The notes under the pieces were generated by a model that had not been told where the DNA came from, ran no database searches, and worked only from the letters and a program-made list of their open reading frames with translations. Below are positions 17,967 to 27,362 of a stretch of 64,000 nt of DNA, piece after piece. Each line of letters opens with the position of its first letter. Within the stretch, counting starts at the first letter, position 1. Source of the DNA: Flavobacterium resistens (GTDB lineage Bacteria > Bacteroidota > Bacteroidia > Flavobacteriales > Flavobacteriaceae); contig NZ_FXTA01000002.1 of assembly GCF_900182645.1 (NCBI RefSeq), positions 1,054,001-1,118,000 on the forward strand. The letters run 5' to 3'. The position numbers and the translations under genes are program-made.

Positions 17967-18518
17967 TTAAAGACTTTCCTCTAAATAAGCAGGATCAAAT
18001 TCATTTGTATCCGGAACTTCGGCAGTTACGGGTTTAGAAGCTTTCAGTGTATTGAATCTTTCCAACATTTCTGTTTCGCCTTCTTCACCGCTGAAATAAG
18101 GAAATACATCCATAATTGCTGTTTCTGAAATGGCCGGAATAGAATATTCTCCCATTGTATTTTTCATTACGTGAAGTGTATTGTCAAAAGCTTCGCGAAC
18201 ATCGTTTGCCTGAATTAGCATGTACATGCTTGTTTTTCTTTCCTTGCCGCTTTCTTCATCATAAGCAATTAAAGTGATTTTAGATTTAAACCATCTATCT
18301 GCATTTTCAAAAGGATGAATTTCGGCATAATTTGCCACTTTGATAGCTGTGATTTTAAATTCTTCACTAGTATAAGCGGCCATTTCTTCGGTCATTCTTT
18401 TTTCAGCTTCTGTATAAGATAAAGCATCAACCAAATAAGGCTCGGTTAAAACTTTTTGTCCTCCAGTTTCATCTGTTTTTCTATATTTTACTTTGCATTC
18501 GTACCAAATTGCGCTCAT
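17967..18518 (-). CDS. DUF4494 domain protein
   Basis: 183 residues from the ATG at 18518 (MSAIWYECKVKYRKTDETG). The order WYECKVKY, EAEKRMTEEM, FKITAIKVANYAEIHP and a long amphipathic helix near 125 is that of DUF4494, a cytoplasmic Bacteroidota family of unknown function. The longer frame from 18575 adds 19 residues with no family similarity, so the shorter start is preferred. Confidence 0.8.
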   Translation of the reverse strand: MSAIWYECKVKYRKTDETGGQKVLTEPYLVDALSYTEAEKRMTEEMAAYTSEEFKITAIKVANYAEIHPFENADRWFKSKITLIAYDEESGKERKTSMYMLIQANDVREAFDNTLHVMKNTMGEYSIPAISETAIMDVFPYFSGEEGETEMLERFNTLKASKPVTAEVPDTNEFDPAYLEESL

Positions 18519-18855
18519 TTTCTTGTAATTTTTAAGGATGTCAAAGATAGATTTTAAAGAGAAAATATGCTTCAAATTATCAAATAGATATTCACAATTT
18601 AAAATAACTAATGATTTATTATGATTTGTTTAACTTTTTGTTGCGAGATGGTTTTTGAGTGATTTTTAACGACAAATATTTAAATATTGTATTTCATCGA
18701 TTATTATTGAACATGGTGTGTTTTATTTGTTAAAAATTATTAAAATTTTTATATTTAATAGATTTTAAATAATGTTTTTTGAAAGTATTTTATTACTTTA
18801 GCTTAAACAAAATTTATTATCTGCCTATCGTATTTATTAAGTATAATTAGAGCGT

Positions 18856-20118
18856 ATGAACAATATTCAGGATTTAAACATAAAAGAAGAAGTGTTGCCT
18901 ATTTTTGATTTTTCACTGAATAGCTTCACTAAAAAAAGGATTCTTTATTTGTTAGAAACGCCTTTAACGACCGAAAGTCAAATTGTTGAGAGGCAAAATA
19001 TTCTTAAAGGATTTGCTTTGAATAATGAGGTTCTGGAAAAATATTCTTATACTGTTTTGTATTTAAATGAAGTTCATTTTTTTCTAAATAATTTTAGGGA
19101 AGAAGAAATCAACTGGAAACGCTTTTTGTTTTTTGGTCCAACTGCTGATGAAATTCTTACGCACAATAAAATCCATTTATTAATATTATTTTTTTATCGA
19201 CTAGAGTCAACTTGTTTTACAAGATTAAATCTTATTCATTTTCCTGAATCATATAGAAAGGATTTGAATAGAATTTTGTCTTTTCTTTCTTTTTTTGAAT
19301 TGAGAAAATACGAATATATAATTAGGGAAAAGCAATTAAAAAGCAAGCATCTCAAGAAAATAACAGCTAAAATTTCTGCATTGCAGGAAGAAGGAAAAAT
19401 CGAAAAATTTTGGGACGATTTATTTTTGTTTGAATCCTATTTGTCGATTAGTAAAGCAATCATAAAACGTGAATTTGTTTTTCCGGTTCTTACAGAAAAA
19501 ACGCTGAATATAAATGAATTTTACCATCCATTAGTTGAAAATCCAATCAAAAACAGCTTTAAGGCAATTAACAATGTAGTTGTATTAAATGGCCCAAATA
19601 TGTCTGGAAAATCTACTTTTCTTAAATCGGTAAGTTTGTGTCTTTATTTAGGGAATTTGGGTTTTGGTATTCCGGCTTCTTCAGCAGAAATTCCATTTTG
19701 TACTGATTTTTCAATCGGAATAAATAAGCGCGATGATATTTTAAATGGTTATAGTCATTTTATGACTGAAGTTATCAATGTCAAAGATGTCGTTTTGAAA
19801 GCGGCTGACGGCAAAAGATGTTTTGTTGTTTTTGATGAGCTTTTTAGCGGAACGAATGTTGAAGACGCTTTAGAAATTTGTACCCGAACCATAAATGGTG
19901 TTAGTATTTATTCGAATTCTTATTTTTTAATTTCGACGCATATTCAGGAATTAAAAAACCTGACCAATGATACGGTTTCGACTTATTATCTCGACTGCGA
20001 GCTGATAGATAACATTCCGACATTTACTTATAAACTAAAGAAAGGATGGTCGGATATTAAAGTGGGAAGAATTTTGTTTGAAAAAGAAGGACTGAATAAA
20101 CTTTTGCAGGCTAATTAA
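18856..20118 (+). CDS. MutS-domain V ATPase (MutS-related, not mismatch-binding)
   Basis: 420 residues. The C-terminal half is the MutS ABC-type ATPase: Walker A GPNMSGKST (near 247), the NGYSHFMTEV segment, Walker B CFVVFDELFSGTN (near 325) and STHIQEL. The mismatch-recognition domain and most of the clamp are missing, since canonical MutS has about 850 residues. It belongs to the short MutS-like proteins common in Bacteroidota, whose role is unknown. It is convergent with the Ppx-like gene and ends at a shared hairpin. Confidence 0.85.
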   Translation: MNNIQDLNIKEEVLPIFDFSLNSFTKKRILYLLETPLTTESQIVERQNILKGFALNNEVLEKYSYTVLYLNEVHFFLNNFREEEINWKRFLFFGPTADEILTHNKIHLLILFFYRLESTCFTRLNLIHFPESYRKDLNRILSFLSFFELRKYEYIIREKQLKSKHLKKITAKISALQEEGKIEKFWDDLFLFESYLSISKAIIKREFVFPVLTEKTLNINEFYHPLVENPIKNSFKAINNVVVLNGPNMSGKSTFLKSVSLCLYLGNLGFGIPASSAEIPFCTDFSIGINKRDDILNGYSHFMTEVINVKDVVLKAADGKRCFVVFDELFSGTNVEDALEICTRTINGVSIYSNSYFLISTHIQELKNLTNDTVSTYYLDCELIDNIPTFTYKLKKGWSDIKVGRILFEKEGLNKLLQAN

Positions 20119-20134
20119 TTTTTTCATCTTAAAT

Positions 20135-20168
20135 AAAAAAAGCTCCAGATTTCTCTGAAGCTTTTTTT
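20135..20168. terminator. GAAA-tetraloop terminator between convergent genes
   Basis: Stem AGCTCCAGA/TCTGAAGCT with A and T runs of at least six on either side; a copy of the dispersed terminator hairpin. Confidence 0.85.
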
Positions 20169-20184
20169 TATTTAAAATAATACC

Positions 20185-21279
20185 TTAAAAATTAGTATTT
20201 ACTTTTTTAGAGCGGTCTGCGATATAAGAGATCAACCAGATTACTTGTCCTTCTTTTACAAAAAGTACTTTTTTCGATTGTAAATTTGGAATACTTTCAA
20301 GGCAAGTCTGTAATATATTATTTGCTGAAATAAGATATTGCTGGTCATAAGTACTTAAAACTCTAGCAACTTCTTTGTTGGTTTTTGCCTGGTTGGTAAA
20401 CTTCACAAAATTATTTTTCAAAATAGCGTCATAATTGATAACATCTTCTAAAGTTAAAGGAATATAATGCTCTTTTATTTCGTCGTTATAGTATAACGTT
20501 GCAAAAGCCCATACAGCGCCGCCGGACAAATATATTTTGTTCTTTTTAGCCAAAGGAGGATTTGCATCTAGCAATGCTTTTACTTTTTTACGCAAAACTG
20601 GATTAAAGTCAAATGCTTTTTCCTGATAAGTAGCCATGTCATTTGCCTGATTTGGATTGACAACTGTCTTTTTTACTGCGTCAGTAAGAGTCATTGTTCC
20701 AAAATCAAGTTCTAAAGGAATAAATTCTAATTTGTCGTCCTCAAGCTCATCAATATAGCCACCTTTAGTAGTTTGAGCACCAATATCAAGTAAGAATGCA
20801 TTAGCAAAATCAACTGGAGGCATTGCACCTTTAACAAGTGTTTTTGCTTCTTCGTTAACGTTTAAAACGTCAAGATTTTTATTAGTTAACGTATTAATTT
20901 TGGCTTTTAAGACATCAATATTACGTGCTTGTGAAAAAACGGGAGCCGCTACGATAAAGATATTTTCTTCAAGAAGTTTAAAATCAGTTTTTATTTTTTT
21001 TAATTGATCGACAACTGTAACGCCAATTTTGTTGATGTCTTCTTGAGGAAGTTCACCTTTTTCGGCAATATGTGCAGCAAAATCAAGTCTGTCTGTTGCA
21101 AAATAAAGAATTTTATAGTCGGCTTTTCTGATGTTGTTTACATCGACAACAGAAACTTTTATCGCTCTTCTTCCGATTTCAATTCCAGCGTAAACACTTT
21201 TTTGAGAAAATGCGTTTAGGGAAAAAAATAAATTTAAAAGAATAAAAAATAAAATTTGGGGTTTGTTTTTTTTAATCAT
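20185..21279 (-). CDS. Exported Ppx/GppA-like actin-fold protein
   Basis: 364 residues from the ATG at 21279, which places a signal peptide at once (LFFILLNLFFSLNAFSQ). YAGIEIGRRAIKVSVVDV corresponds to the phosphate-1 loop, AFLLDIGAQTTKGGYID to phosphate-2 and KIYLSGGAVWAFA to the adenosine motif of the ASKHA/Ppx-GppA fold. Cytoplasmic Ppx/GppA hydrolyses polyphosphate or pppGpp. An exported version is unusual and its substrate is unknown. The longer frame from 21378 would hide the signal peptide. Confidence 0.7.
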   Translation of the reverse strand: MIKKNKPQILFFILLNLFFSLNAFSQKSVYAGIEIGRRAIKVSVVDVNNIRKADYKILYFATDRLDFAAHIAEKGELPQEDINKIGVTVVDQLKKIKTDFKLLEENIFIVAAPVFSQARNIDVLKAKINTLTNKNLDVLNVNEEAKTLVKGAMPPVDFANAFLLDIGAQTTKGGYIDELEDDKLEFIPLELDFGTMTLTDAVKKTVVNPNQANDMATYQEKAFDFNPVLRKKVKALLDANPPLAKKNKIYLSGGAVWAFATLYYNDEIKEHYIPLTLEDVINYDAILKNNFVKFTNQAKTNKEVARVLSTYDQQYLISANNILQTCLESIPNLQSKKVLFVKEGQVIWLISYIADRSKKVNTNF

Positions 21280-21642
21280 TGGATTTAATTGTTGTTGTAA
21301 TATAGTTGTGAATAATGATGTACGATATTGATTTGATTGTGTAAATTGTAAAGAAAGTGTACTCGGGATTTTTTGCATTATACGTCATTTAAAAATCGAA
21401 CGAGTTTATTATAGGTTATTAGGATTATGGTATTTGGGTTTTAATTAATTTTTGCAAAAATCCGATAATTTGTTTGAAGAAAAAAGAACTTACATGTTTT
21501 TTTATTGTTACTTTTTGAAGGATTATTGAGTTTGATAATTTTTTTTAGAGAATGTCATAAAACTTCACACTCTTTCCGTCAATTTTTGATACAATAGTTA
21601 ATGGATAAAATCTGCTAATATTTTTCCCAAACCGTGTAAAAC
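21280..21642. other. Intergenic region without a recognised element
   Basis: AT-rich sequence between the start of the Ppx-like gene and the tRNA-Glu terminator. No ORF, repeat or consensus promoter was recognised. Confidence 0.4.
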
Positions 21643-21672
21643 AAAAAAGCTCCAGATTTCTCTGAAGCTTTT
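21643..21672 (-). terminator. GAAA-tetraloop terminator of tRNA-Glu
   Basis: Minus-strand stem AAAAGCTTCAGA with TCTGGAGCTTTT and a GAAA loop, 11 bases beyond the tRNA 3' end. Same hairpin family as after tRNA-fMet copy 1. Confidence 0.85.
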
Positions 21673-21683
21673 GTCTTGCTAAG

Positions 21684-21755
21684 TAGTCCGTGGGGGAATC
21701 GAACCCCCCTTACCAGGATGAAAACCTGGCGTCCTAACCGATAGACGAACGGACC
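21684..21755 (-). tRNA. tRNA-Glu (TTC)
   Basis: 72 bases with acceptor GGTCCGT/ACGGACT (G1:U72 wobble), anticodon arm CCAGG-TTTTCAT-CCTGG and T-arm GGGGG-TTCGATT-CCCCC. Anticodon TTC gives glutamate. No CCA is encoded. The terminator hairpin follows directly. Confidence 0.93.
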
Positions 21756-22216
21756 TGTTTTGCTATTGCGGGTGCAAAAGTGCAAATAATTTTGGAATAC
21801 GCAAACAGTTTTTTGAAAAAACTTTTTGAAATTATTTTGAAAGCATCAAATTTGGAAGCAGAAAAGCCTGGAATAATTTGTTTGATTAAGACTTATTTGT
21901 TTGATTCGTAATTGATTGTTTTATGTGAAGAATGAAATAAAGGAGTTCTTTTTCTTAGAATAAAAATTTAAAAAAAATAAAAATTTTATGTGTGATTTTT
22001 TATTTTGAAAGAATATTCTCCTGAGTTTATGATTCCCTTATGTTGGAATTATCACCTTGTTTGTAAACAAAAAGAAGTTTTACAATGCTAAATGCTCCAC
22101 AAGTTCAATTGATTTATTTGGATCTGGAAATAAAGACTAAATTTACGTGAACATTTAGTGTGAAATAGATTTTCAGAAACGATTGATTAATTCGAAATAT
22201 AATTTTATATCAAAAA
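21756..22216. other. 461-base AT-rich intergenic region
   Basis: No ORF, repeat or strong promoter was recognised. The first part holds the tRNA-Glu upstream sequence; the rest is featureless to my reading. Confidence 0.4.
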
Positions 22217-22708
22217 ATGAGCAAAGAACTTACAATTAAAAACTTGACATTCAAAAATATTTGGAATTTGGGAGGACCTTTAATGTTTGTGTTTTTTGTA
22301 GGTTGGTGTGCTTTTAATGTTGGATTTGGAGAAGGTATATTAAGGAAATTGTTGATTTTTTTATATGCGTCAGGTACTATTTTAGTAATGGGTTTAATGA
22401 ATTATTTTTCAACAGTAGTTATAGTAAATAAGAGAGGTATATTGAAAAACAGTTTGTACTTTTCTCACTATATAGAATGGAAAAACATTAAATCCCTGAA
22501 TGTTGAACTAATAATAAAAGACAAGTATGTAAAGACATTGGACAAAAAAGAATATTTTGACGAGTTTTACATTGGAAAAAAAGAGATTTTAATAAGTGAT
22601 ATTGAAAATCAACTCGATCAATCTACATTGATAAAGTGGAGAAAAATTATACGATTGCCTTTTAATGAAAGTACAACTGAAATATTAAAGCATAATAAAT
22701 TATTGTAA
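22217..22708 (+). CDS. Hypothetical membrane protein
   Basis: 163 residues with two adjacent membrane helices (about 17-35 and 43-62). A soluble domain follows whose beginning (VVIVNKRGILKNSLYFSHYIEWKNI) resembles a bacterial PH-like domain: strand, turn, then W-x-x-I. The similarity is by eye only. It is the first of a run of small plus-strand genes of accessory character. Confidence 0.6.
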   Translation: MSKELTIKNLTFKNIWNLGGPLMFVFFVGWCAFNVGFGEGILRKLLIFLYASGTILVMGLMNYFSTVVIVNKRGILKNSLYFSHYIEWKNIKSLNVELIIKDKYVKTLDKKEYFDEFYIGKKEILISDIENQLDQSTLIKWRKIIRLPFNESTTEILKHNKLL

Positions 22709-22796
22709 ATTAGTATTTTAAGAAATGTTGTGTATGCTCAAAATGTTTATAGCAATAGATATAAACTGATTTAAAAATTTTAAAACAAAGAAAGCA

Positions 22797-23255
22797 ATGC
22801 AAAAATTACAATTTAAAAAAGAAATTAAAGCATCAGCTCAAAAGGTATATGAAACGATGCTTGGCTTAAAAAATAAAGCCACTTACGAATATTGGACAGC
22901 AACTTTTAATCCTACATCTACTTATGAAGGTAGTTGGGACAAAGGAAGTAAAATCCTTTTTGTAGGAGTAGATGAAAATGGTAAAAAAGGAGGAATGGTC
23001 TCGGAAATAGCAGAACACAAACCTGCCGATTTTGTTTCCATTCGTCATTACGGATTTTTAGACGGAGATACCGAAGTAACCACAGGCGAACAGGTAGAAA
23101 AATGGGCCGGCGGACATGAAAATTACACTTTTCAGGAAAATAGCGGTATTACAACCGTAATCGTTGATATCGATGTTATTGATGAGTATTTAGGCTATTT
23201 CAATGATAATTATCCAAAAGCAATGGATAAATTAAAAGAAGTTGCAGAACAATAA
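22797..23255 (+). CDS. SRPBCC (START/AHSA1-like) domain protein
   Basis: 152 residues, cytoplasmic. The fold is suggested by FKKEIKASAQKVYETMLGL at the start, TSTYEGSWDKGSKILFVG in the middle and an amphipathic C-terminal helix (NYPKAMDKLKEVAEQ). These small helix-grip proteins bind hydrophobic ligands, and many are annotated as Hsp90-activator-like. The ligand is unknown. Confidence 0.8.
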   Translation: MQKLQFKKEIKASAQKVYETMLGLKNKATYEYWTATFNPTSTYEGSWDKGSKILFVGVDENGKKGGMVSEIAEHKPADFVSIRHYGFLDGDTEVTTGEQVEKWAGGHENYTFQENSGITTVIVDIDVIDEYLGYFNDNYPKAMDKLKEVAEQ

Positions 23256-23293
23256 TAAATGAACATATAAGACATATTTTGGTAACTACCTTT

Positions 23294-23683
23294 ATGAAGC
23301 AAATTTTGACATTTATATTTTTTCTAAGTTGCTTAGTTGGACTTTCTCAGGAAAGCCAAAAAGGTGATGATAATCTTTTTTGGTATGAAGCAACATGCGA
23401 AAATGGAACGGAGAAAGCACAAACAGATTTTAATAATGGTAAGTATAATATATTTATAACAGGACTTACTTTTTCATTTAAATCCGAAGAAGAGTTTTAT
23501 AAATTTTATGACAATTACATGCTTGAAAAATACAGTATAAAATTTGTAAAAAAGGGCTGCGTTATTACTGGTTCAATAAAATGTTATAAAGAAACAATGG
23601 AAAAGCTAGTTTTGGAGAAATTTGGCGTTGATGTATTTGAGAAGTCAAGAAAAGAAGCTAAAAAGGAGTTTGAAAAAATATAA
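23294..23683 (+). CDS. Hypothetical secreted protein
   Basis: 129 residues from the ATG at 23294 with a signal peptide (MKQILTFIFFLSCLVGLSQ). The TTG at 23279 would add five residues and is less likely. The mature region is small, charged and mixed alpha/beta, with two Cys; no family is recognised. It is followed at once by half of a repeat related to the attC-like element at 40685. Confidence 0.55.
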   Translation: MKQILTFIFFLSCLVGLSQESQKGDDNLFWYEATCENGTEKAQTDFNNGKYNIFITGLTFSFKSEEEFYKFYDNYMLEKYSIKFVKKGCVITGSIKCYKETMEKLVLEKFGVDVFEKSRKEAKKEFEKI

Positions 23684-23696
23684 GATACTCTTGATA

Positions 23697-23739
23697 AACA
23701 GCTGCTACAATGAATTTAAGCAATTAACTTAATGGAAAG
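23697..23739 (+). repeat. Half copy of the attC-like element, overlapping a start codon
   Basis: 43 bases align without gaps to 40686-40728: AACAG and CTACAA on the left, CTTAATGGAAAG on the right, 30 of 43 identical with most differences transitions. The ATG of the next gene (23732) lies inside it. No matching right arm was found. Confidence 0.55.
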
Positions 23740-24379
23740 TTTAACAATTAAGCAAATCGTTCAGAAACATTCGGTTTTGATATGTTTGGTCATTTCCGTG
23801 ATTTTAATTGTAATAGCAACTTTATTGTATCCAGGCGGATCATTGCTTGATAAAAATTCTATTGGATTTGGTTGGTCAAAAAATTTCATCAGTAATTTGT
23901 TTGCTGCAAAAGCAATAAATGGGGCAGAAAACCCAGGCAGGATTTGGGCCATTATCGGAATGGCATTCCAATCGGTTGGTTATGGTGTTTTTTTTATCCA
24001 TATGTCAAAAAAAATAGCTTTAAGACAATGGGCTAAAATTTTAAAATTTATAGGCGTTGCCAACATATTATTTATTTTCTTAATTGCAACACCCTTACAT
24101 GATCTGGGAACCATATCGATCGTTTTAACATTAATCGGTTTATTTATTATTACTGTATTGATCCTAAAGTCAAAACTTCATTTACTTAAAATTTGCTGTA
24201 TTATTTGCTTGTTGACTTTTTACTGCTTTTTTTTCCTGTTTGGGTTTGGTTATTTGAGTTCAGCCATCATAATGCAGAAAGTATATAATGCCAGCTCGAT
24301 ACTATTAGTTTTAGGACTGGAGTATTTTACGAAATATGAGGACTTTATAGCAATTAAATCAGGGGAACAAAAAGTATAA
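23732..24379 (+). CDS. Hypothetical DUF998-like membrane protein
   Basis: 215 residues with six predicted membrane helices. A loop after helix 1 reads LLYPGGSLLDKNSIGFGWSK, followed by a helix pair; this layout resembles DUF998-type proteins, but the match is by eye only. The start codon lies in a repeat half-site, and no other ATG exists before the first membrane helix. Confidence 0.6.
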   Translation: MESLTIKQIVQKHSVLICLVISVILIVIATLLYPGGSLLDKNSIGFGWSKNFISNLFAAKAINGAENPGRIWAIIGMAFQSVGYGVFFIHMSKKIALRQWAKILKFIGVANILFIFLIATPLHDLGTISIVLTLIGLFIITVLILKSKLHLLKICCIICLLTFYCFFFLFGFGYLSSAIIMQKVYNASSILLVLGLEYFTKYEDFIAIKSGEQKV

Positions 24380-24587
24380 GCAACGAATTTGTAAAAAGCG
24401 ATGTAGCTTCAAAACGTATACTGAATTACTACATTAATGGTAAATAACTGCTTATAATTCTGTTTTTTATAAGTAGTAATTCTCACAAAAACTTCAGAAT
24501 TAAAAACTGAATTCGTATATTGTTCTGCTAAAATTGACTTTGCTTCCAAACTACTTTCAGTTCATTTTAATAGAAATCATTTAGATT

Positions 24588-26600
24588 ATGAAAAAATCCT
24601 TAGTGCTCTTTATTGCATTCTTAGCTTTTACAGCGTGTTCAAAACATCAAGAGAAAAAAAATGTTGCCATCACTGGAATAGATTCCACATTGACACCTGG
24701 TAATGACTTTTTTAAATACGTAAATGGCAAATGGTACGATTCTGTATCAATACCTGCATCTCAAGCCGGAGTAGGGGCTTATATGTTTATGAATTTCCCA
24801 CAACGAATGCGTCTGCAAAGAATATTGGACAGTATTTCGAAAAGCGAGAATCCAGCAGGAAGTATAGCACAAAAGGTTGGAGATTTTTATGCATCAGGTA
24901 TGGATACGGTAACTATTGACAAACGCGGTTATACGCCTATCAAGCCCCTGCTTGCCAAAATTGAAGCAATCAGCGATGTACCTTCTTTAATGAACTTGGT
25001 AGTTAATGAATCAAAAGCTGGCAATTATTCTATTATTGCTTTTGGAGTATCACCTGACGATAAAAACAGCAGTATGAACATTGGACAACTTTATCAAACG
25101 GGTATCGGTTTACCAGATAGAGATTATTATTTCAAATCAGATTCATCAACTGTTGGCATACAAAAATCATACAAAAAATATCTTGCTACATTATTTCAGC
25201 AAACAGGCAGTAATGCCGAAGAGGCTAAAAAGAATGCCGATTTGGTTTACGATATTGACAAACAACTAGCCACTTCACATAAAACAAAAGTTGAACTTCG
25301 AGATGTGCAGGCAAATTATAACAAAACGGCTGTGACAGATCTTGTAAAAAGACATCCTAACATAGACTGGACTACTTTTTTAAAAAATTTAGGTGCTAAA
25401 ACGGATTCTATTAATGTAGGCCAACCTGCCTATTACAATGCTCTTAATAAGCTTTTAAAAACCATCCCAATTAATAATTGGAAAATTTACCTGAAAGCAA
25501 ATTCTTTAGAAAGATATGCAGATGATTTAAGCAAACCTTTTGTAGATGCTTCATTTGAGTATACTAAAGTGCTTTCTGGTCAGGCAGTTCAAAAATCACG
25601 TGGAGAAAAAATGGCTAATGTGGTTGATAATTACTTAGGTGACGCACTGGGCGAATTGTATGTAAAGAAATATTTTCCAGAAGACGCCAAAAAACGTATG
25701 TTAATCCTCGTGAATAATTTGCAAAAAGCGTATGGCAAAAGAATTGATAAATTGGAATGGATGAGCCCTGTTACAAAGCAAAAGGCCAAAGAAAAATTGT
25801 TCGCCATTACGAAGAAAATTGGATATCCGGATAAATGGAAAGATTATAGCAATGTACATATAGCTAGAAATGCCTATTTTGAGAATATGATTTCGGCGGC
25901 TACTGCAGCATATCAATTTCAATTGGGAAAATTGGGCAAACCAGTCGATAAATCAGAATGGTATACTACAGTTCCAACAGTTACGGCATATAATAATCCT
26001 ACTGCAAATGAAATTGTTTTTCCGGCAGGTATTTTACAAGCTCCATATTTTGATAATAATGCAGATGATGCACTTAACTATGGCGGTATCGGAATGGTTA
26101 TAGGTCACGAAATCACACATACGTTTGATGATCAAGGTGCTCAATATGACAAGGATGGAAACCTAAAAAACTGGTGGACAAAAGAGGATTATGCACAGTT
26201 TAAGTCAAGAATACAACAGGTTATTAATTTATATAGTACCTATACTGTTTTAGGAGATTTACACATTAATGGTGCTATGACAGTTGGTGAAAATACAGCT
26301 GATATTGCTGGAATAGCAGTTGCCTACGATGCTTTTAAAATGACCGAGCAAGGAAAAGGAAACACAAAAATAGACGGTTTTACTCCAGATCAACGCTTCT
26401 TTATTTCTATAGCCAAAATATGGCGAGTAAAAATGAAAGATGAGTTCCTGCGTTTGTGGATTAACAATAATCCGCATTCTCCACCAAACTGGCGTGTTAA
26501 TGGTCCGCTAATGAACACTACACCTTTTTATGATGCATTTAATGTAAAACAAGGCGATAAAATGTTTTTACCGAAGAAGGATAGGATAACAATTTGGTAA
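24588..26600 (+). CDS. M13 family zinc metallopeptidase (neprilysin/PepO-like) lipoprotein
   Basis: 670 residues. A lipobox (FTACS) suggests a membrane-anchored exported enzyme. PGNDFFKYVNGKW near the start is the usual M13 N-terminal motif. The zinc site is HEITH (residues 507-511) with ENTADIAG (Glu568) as third ligand, and EIVFPAGILQAPYFD lies before it as in the family. The length is normal. The protein ends DRITIW in place of the usual Cys-containing CxxW. It probably degrades peptides in the periplasm or at the surface. Confidence 0.93.
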   Translation: MKKSLVLFIAFLAFTACSKHQEKKNVAITGIDSTLTPGNDFFKYVNGKWYDSVSIPASQAGVGAYMFMNFPQRMRLQRILDSISKSENPAGSIAQKVGDFYASGMDTVTIDKRGYTPIKPLLAKIEAISDVPSLMNLVVNESKAGNYSIIAFGVSPDDKNSSMNIGQLYQTGIGLPDRDYYFKSDSSTVGIQKSYKKYLATLFQQTGSNAEEAKKNADLVYDIDKQLATSHKTKVELRDVQANYNKTAVTDLVKRHPNIDWTTFLKNLGAKTDSINVGQPAYYNALNKLLKTIPINNWKIYLKANSLERYADDLSKPFVDASFEYTKVLSGQAVQKSRGEKMANVVDNYLGDALGELYVKKYFPEDAKKRMLILVNNLQKAYGKRIDKLEWMSPVTKQKAKEKLFAITKKIGYPDKWKDYSNVHIARNAYFENMISAATAAYQFQLGKLGKPVDKSEWYTTVPTVTAYNNPTANEIVFPAGILQAPYFDNNADDALNYGGIGMVIGHEITHTFDDQGAQYDKDGNLKNWWTKEDYAQFKSRIQQVINLYSTYTVLGDLHINGAMTVGENTADIAGIAVAYDAFKMTEQGKGNTKIDGFTPDQRFFISIAKIWRVKMKDEFLRLWINNNPHSPPNWRVNGPLMNTTPFYDAFNVKQGDKMFLPKKDRITIW

Positions 26601-26667
26601 TAATCTTGCCGAAATTTTTTCATGAAAAGAGGGAAGAGAACTGATGATCCGAAACGAACAAAAAATC

Positions 26668-27219
26668 ATGAAAAAAGAATTTCCATCTATAAAAACAGAA
26701 AGACTTTTACTGCGACAATTTGCAGATAGTGATCTTGAAAATGTTTTTAAAGGACTTTCACATCCAGAAGTTATTAAATATTATGGAGTGAGTTTTCAAA
26801 CATTGGAAGCAACTAAAGAACAAATGTTGTTTTTTGCTGATCTTGAAAAAAACGGTACAGGAATTTGGTTTGCTATTTGCTCGGCTGATAACAGAACATT
26901 CTACGGAGCGGGTGGATTAAACAATTTAAGTAAAGAACACAAAAAAGCAGAAATCGGTTTTTGGTTAATTTCAAATTTTTGGGGACATGGAATTATAAAA
27001 GAAGCAATACCGTTAATTTGTAATTATGGATTTGACGATTTAGAACTTAACAGGATTGAAGGATTTGTTGAGTCGGAAAATAAGAATTGCAAAAGCGTAA
27101 TGGCTAAACTTGACTTTCAGCATGAAGGGACTATGAGAGATTGTGAAATTAAAAATGGCAAGTTTATAAGTCTTGATATTTATGCTAAATTAAAAGATAA
27201 TTTAATAAGGCCTGAATAA
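26668..27219 (+). CDS. GNAT N-acetyltransferase, RimJ/RimL type
   Basis: 184 residues from the ATG at 26668 (MKKEFPSIKTERLLLRQF, the usual family start); an ATG at 26644 would add eight residues. IKTERLLLRQFADSDLENV, the IGFWLISNFWGHGIIKEAI acetyl-CoA loop region and NRIEGFVESENKNCKSVM are classic for RimJ/RimL-like acetyltransferases. The target (ribosomal protein, antibiotic or other amine) is unknown. A terminator lies just downstream. Confidence 0.85.
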   Translation: MKKEFPSIKTERLLLRQFADSDLENVFKGLSHPEVIKYYGVSFQTLEATKEQMLFFADLEKNGTGIWFAICSADNRTFYGAGGLNNLSKEHKKAEIGFWLISNFWGHGIIKEAIPLICNYGFDDLELNRIEGFVESENKNCKSVMAKLDFQHEGTMRDCEIKNGKFISLDIYAKLKDNLIRPE

Positions 27220-27230
27220 GAAATCCAATA

Positions 27231-27262
27231 AAAAAAGCTTCAGAGAAATCTGAAGCTTTTTT
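27231..27262 (+). terminator. GAAA-tetraloop terminator
   Basis: Perfect stem AAAAAAGCTTCAGA with TCTGAAGCTTTTTT around GAAA; the best copy of the dispersed terminator hairpin and the only one with the GAAA loop on the plus strand. Confidence 0.9.
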
Positions 27263-27362
27263 TATTGATATTTTTATAAATGATTATTTCTTAATTTAAT
27301 GTTTCCAAATACAGAATACTTTATCCATTTGAATGAATGTATTCTTAAAGTGGTACTTAATT

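Noticed and set aside
18856..20118. Housekeeping MutS mismatch-repair gene
   Set aside because: At 420 residues it lacks the mismatch-binding and connector domains; only the ATPase domain is clearly present.
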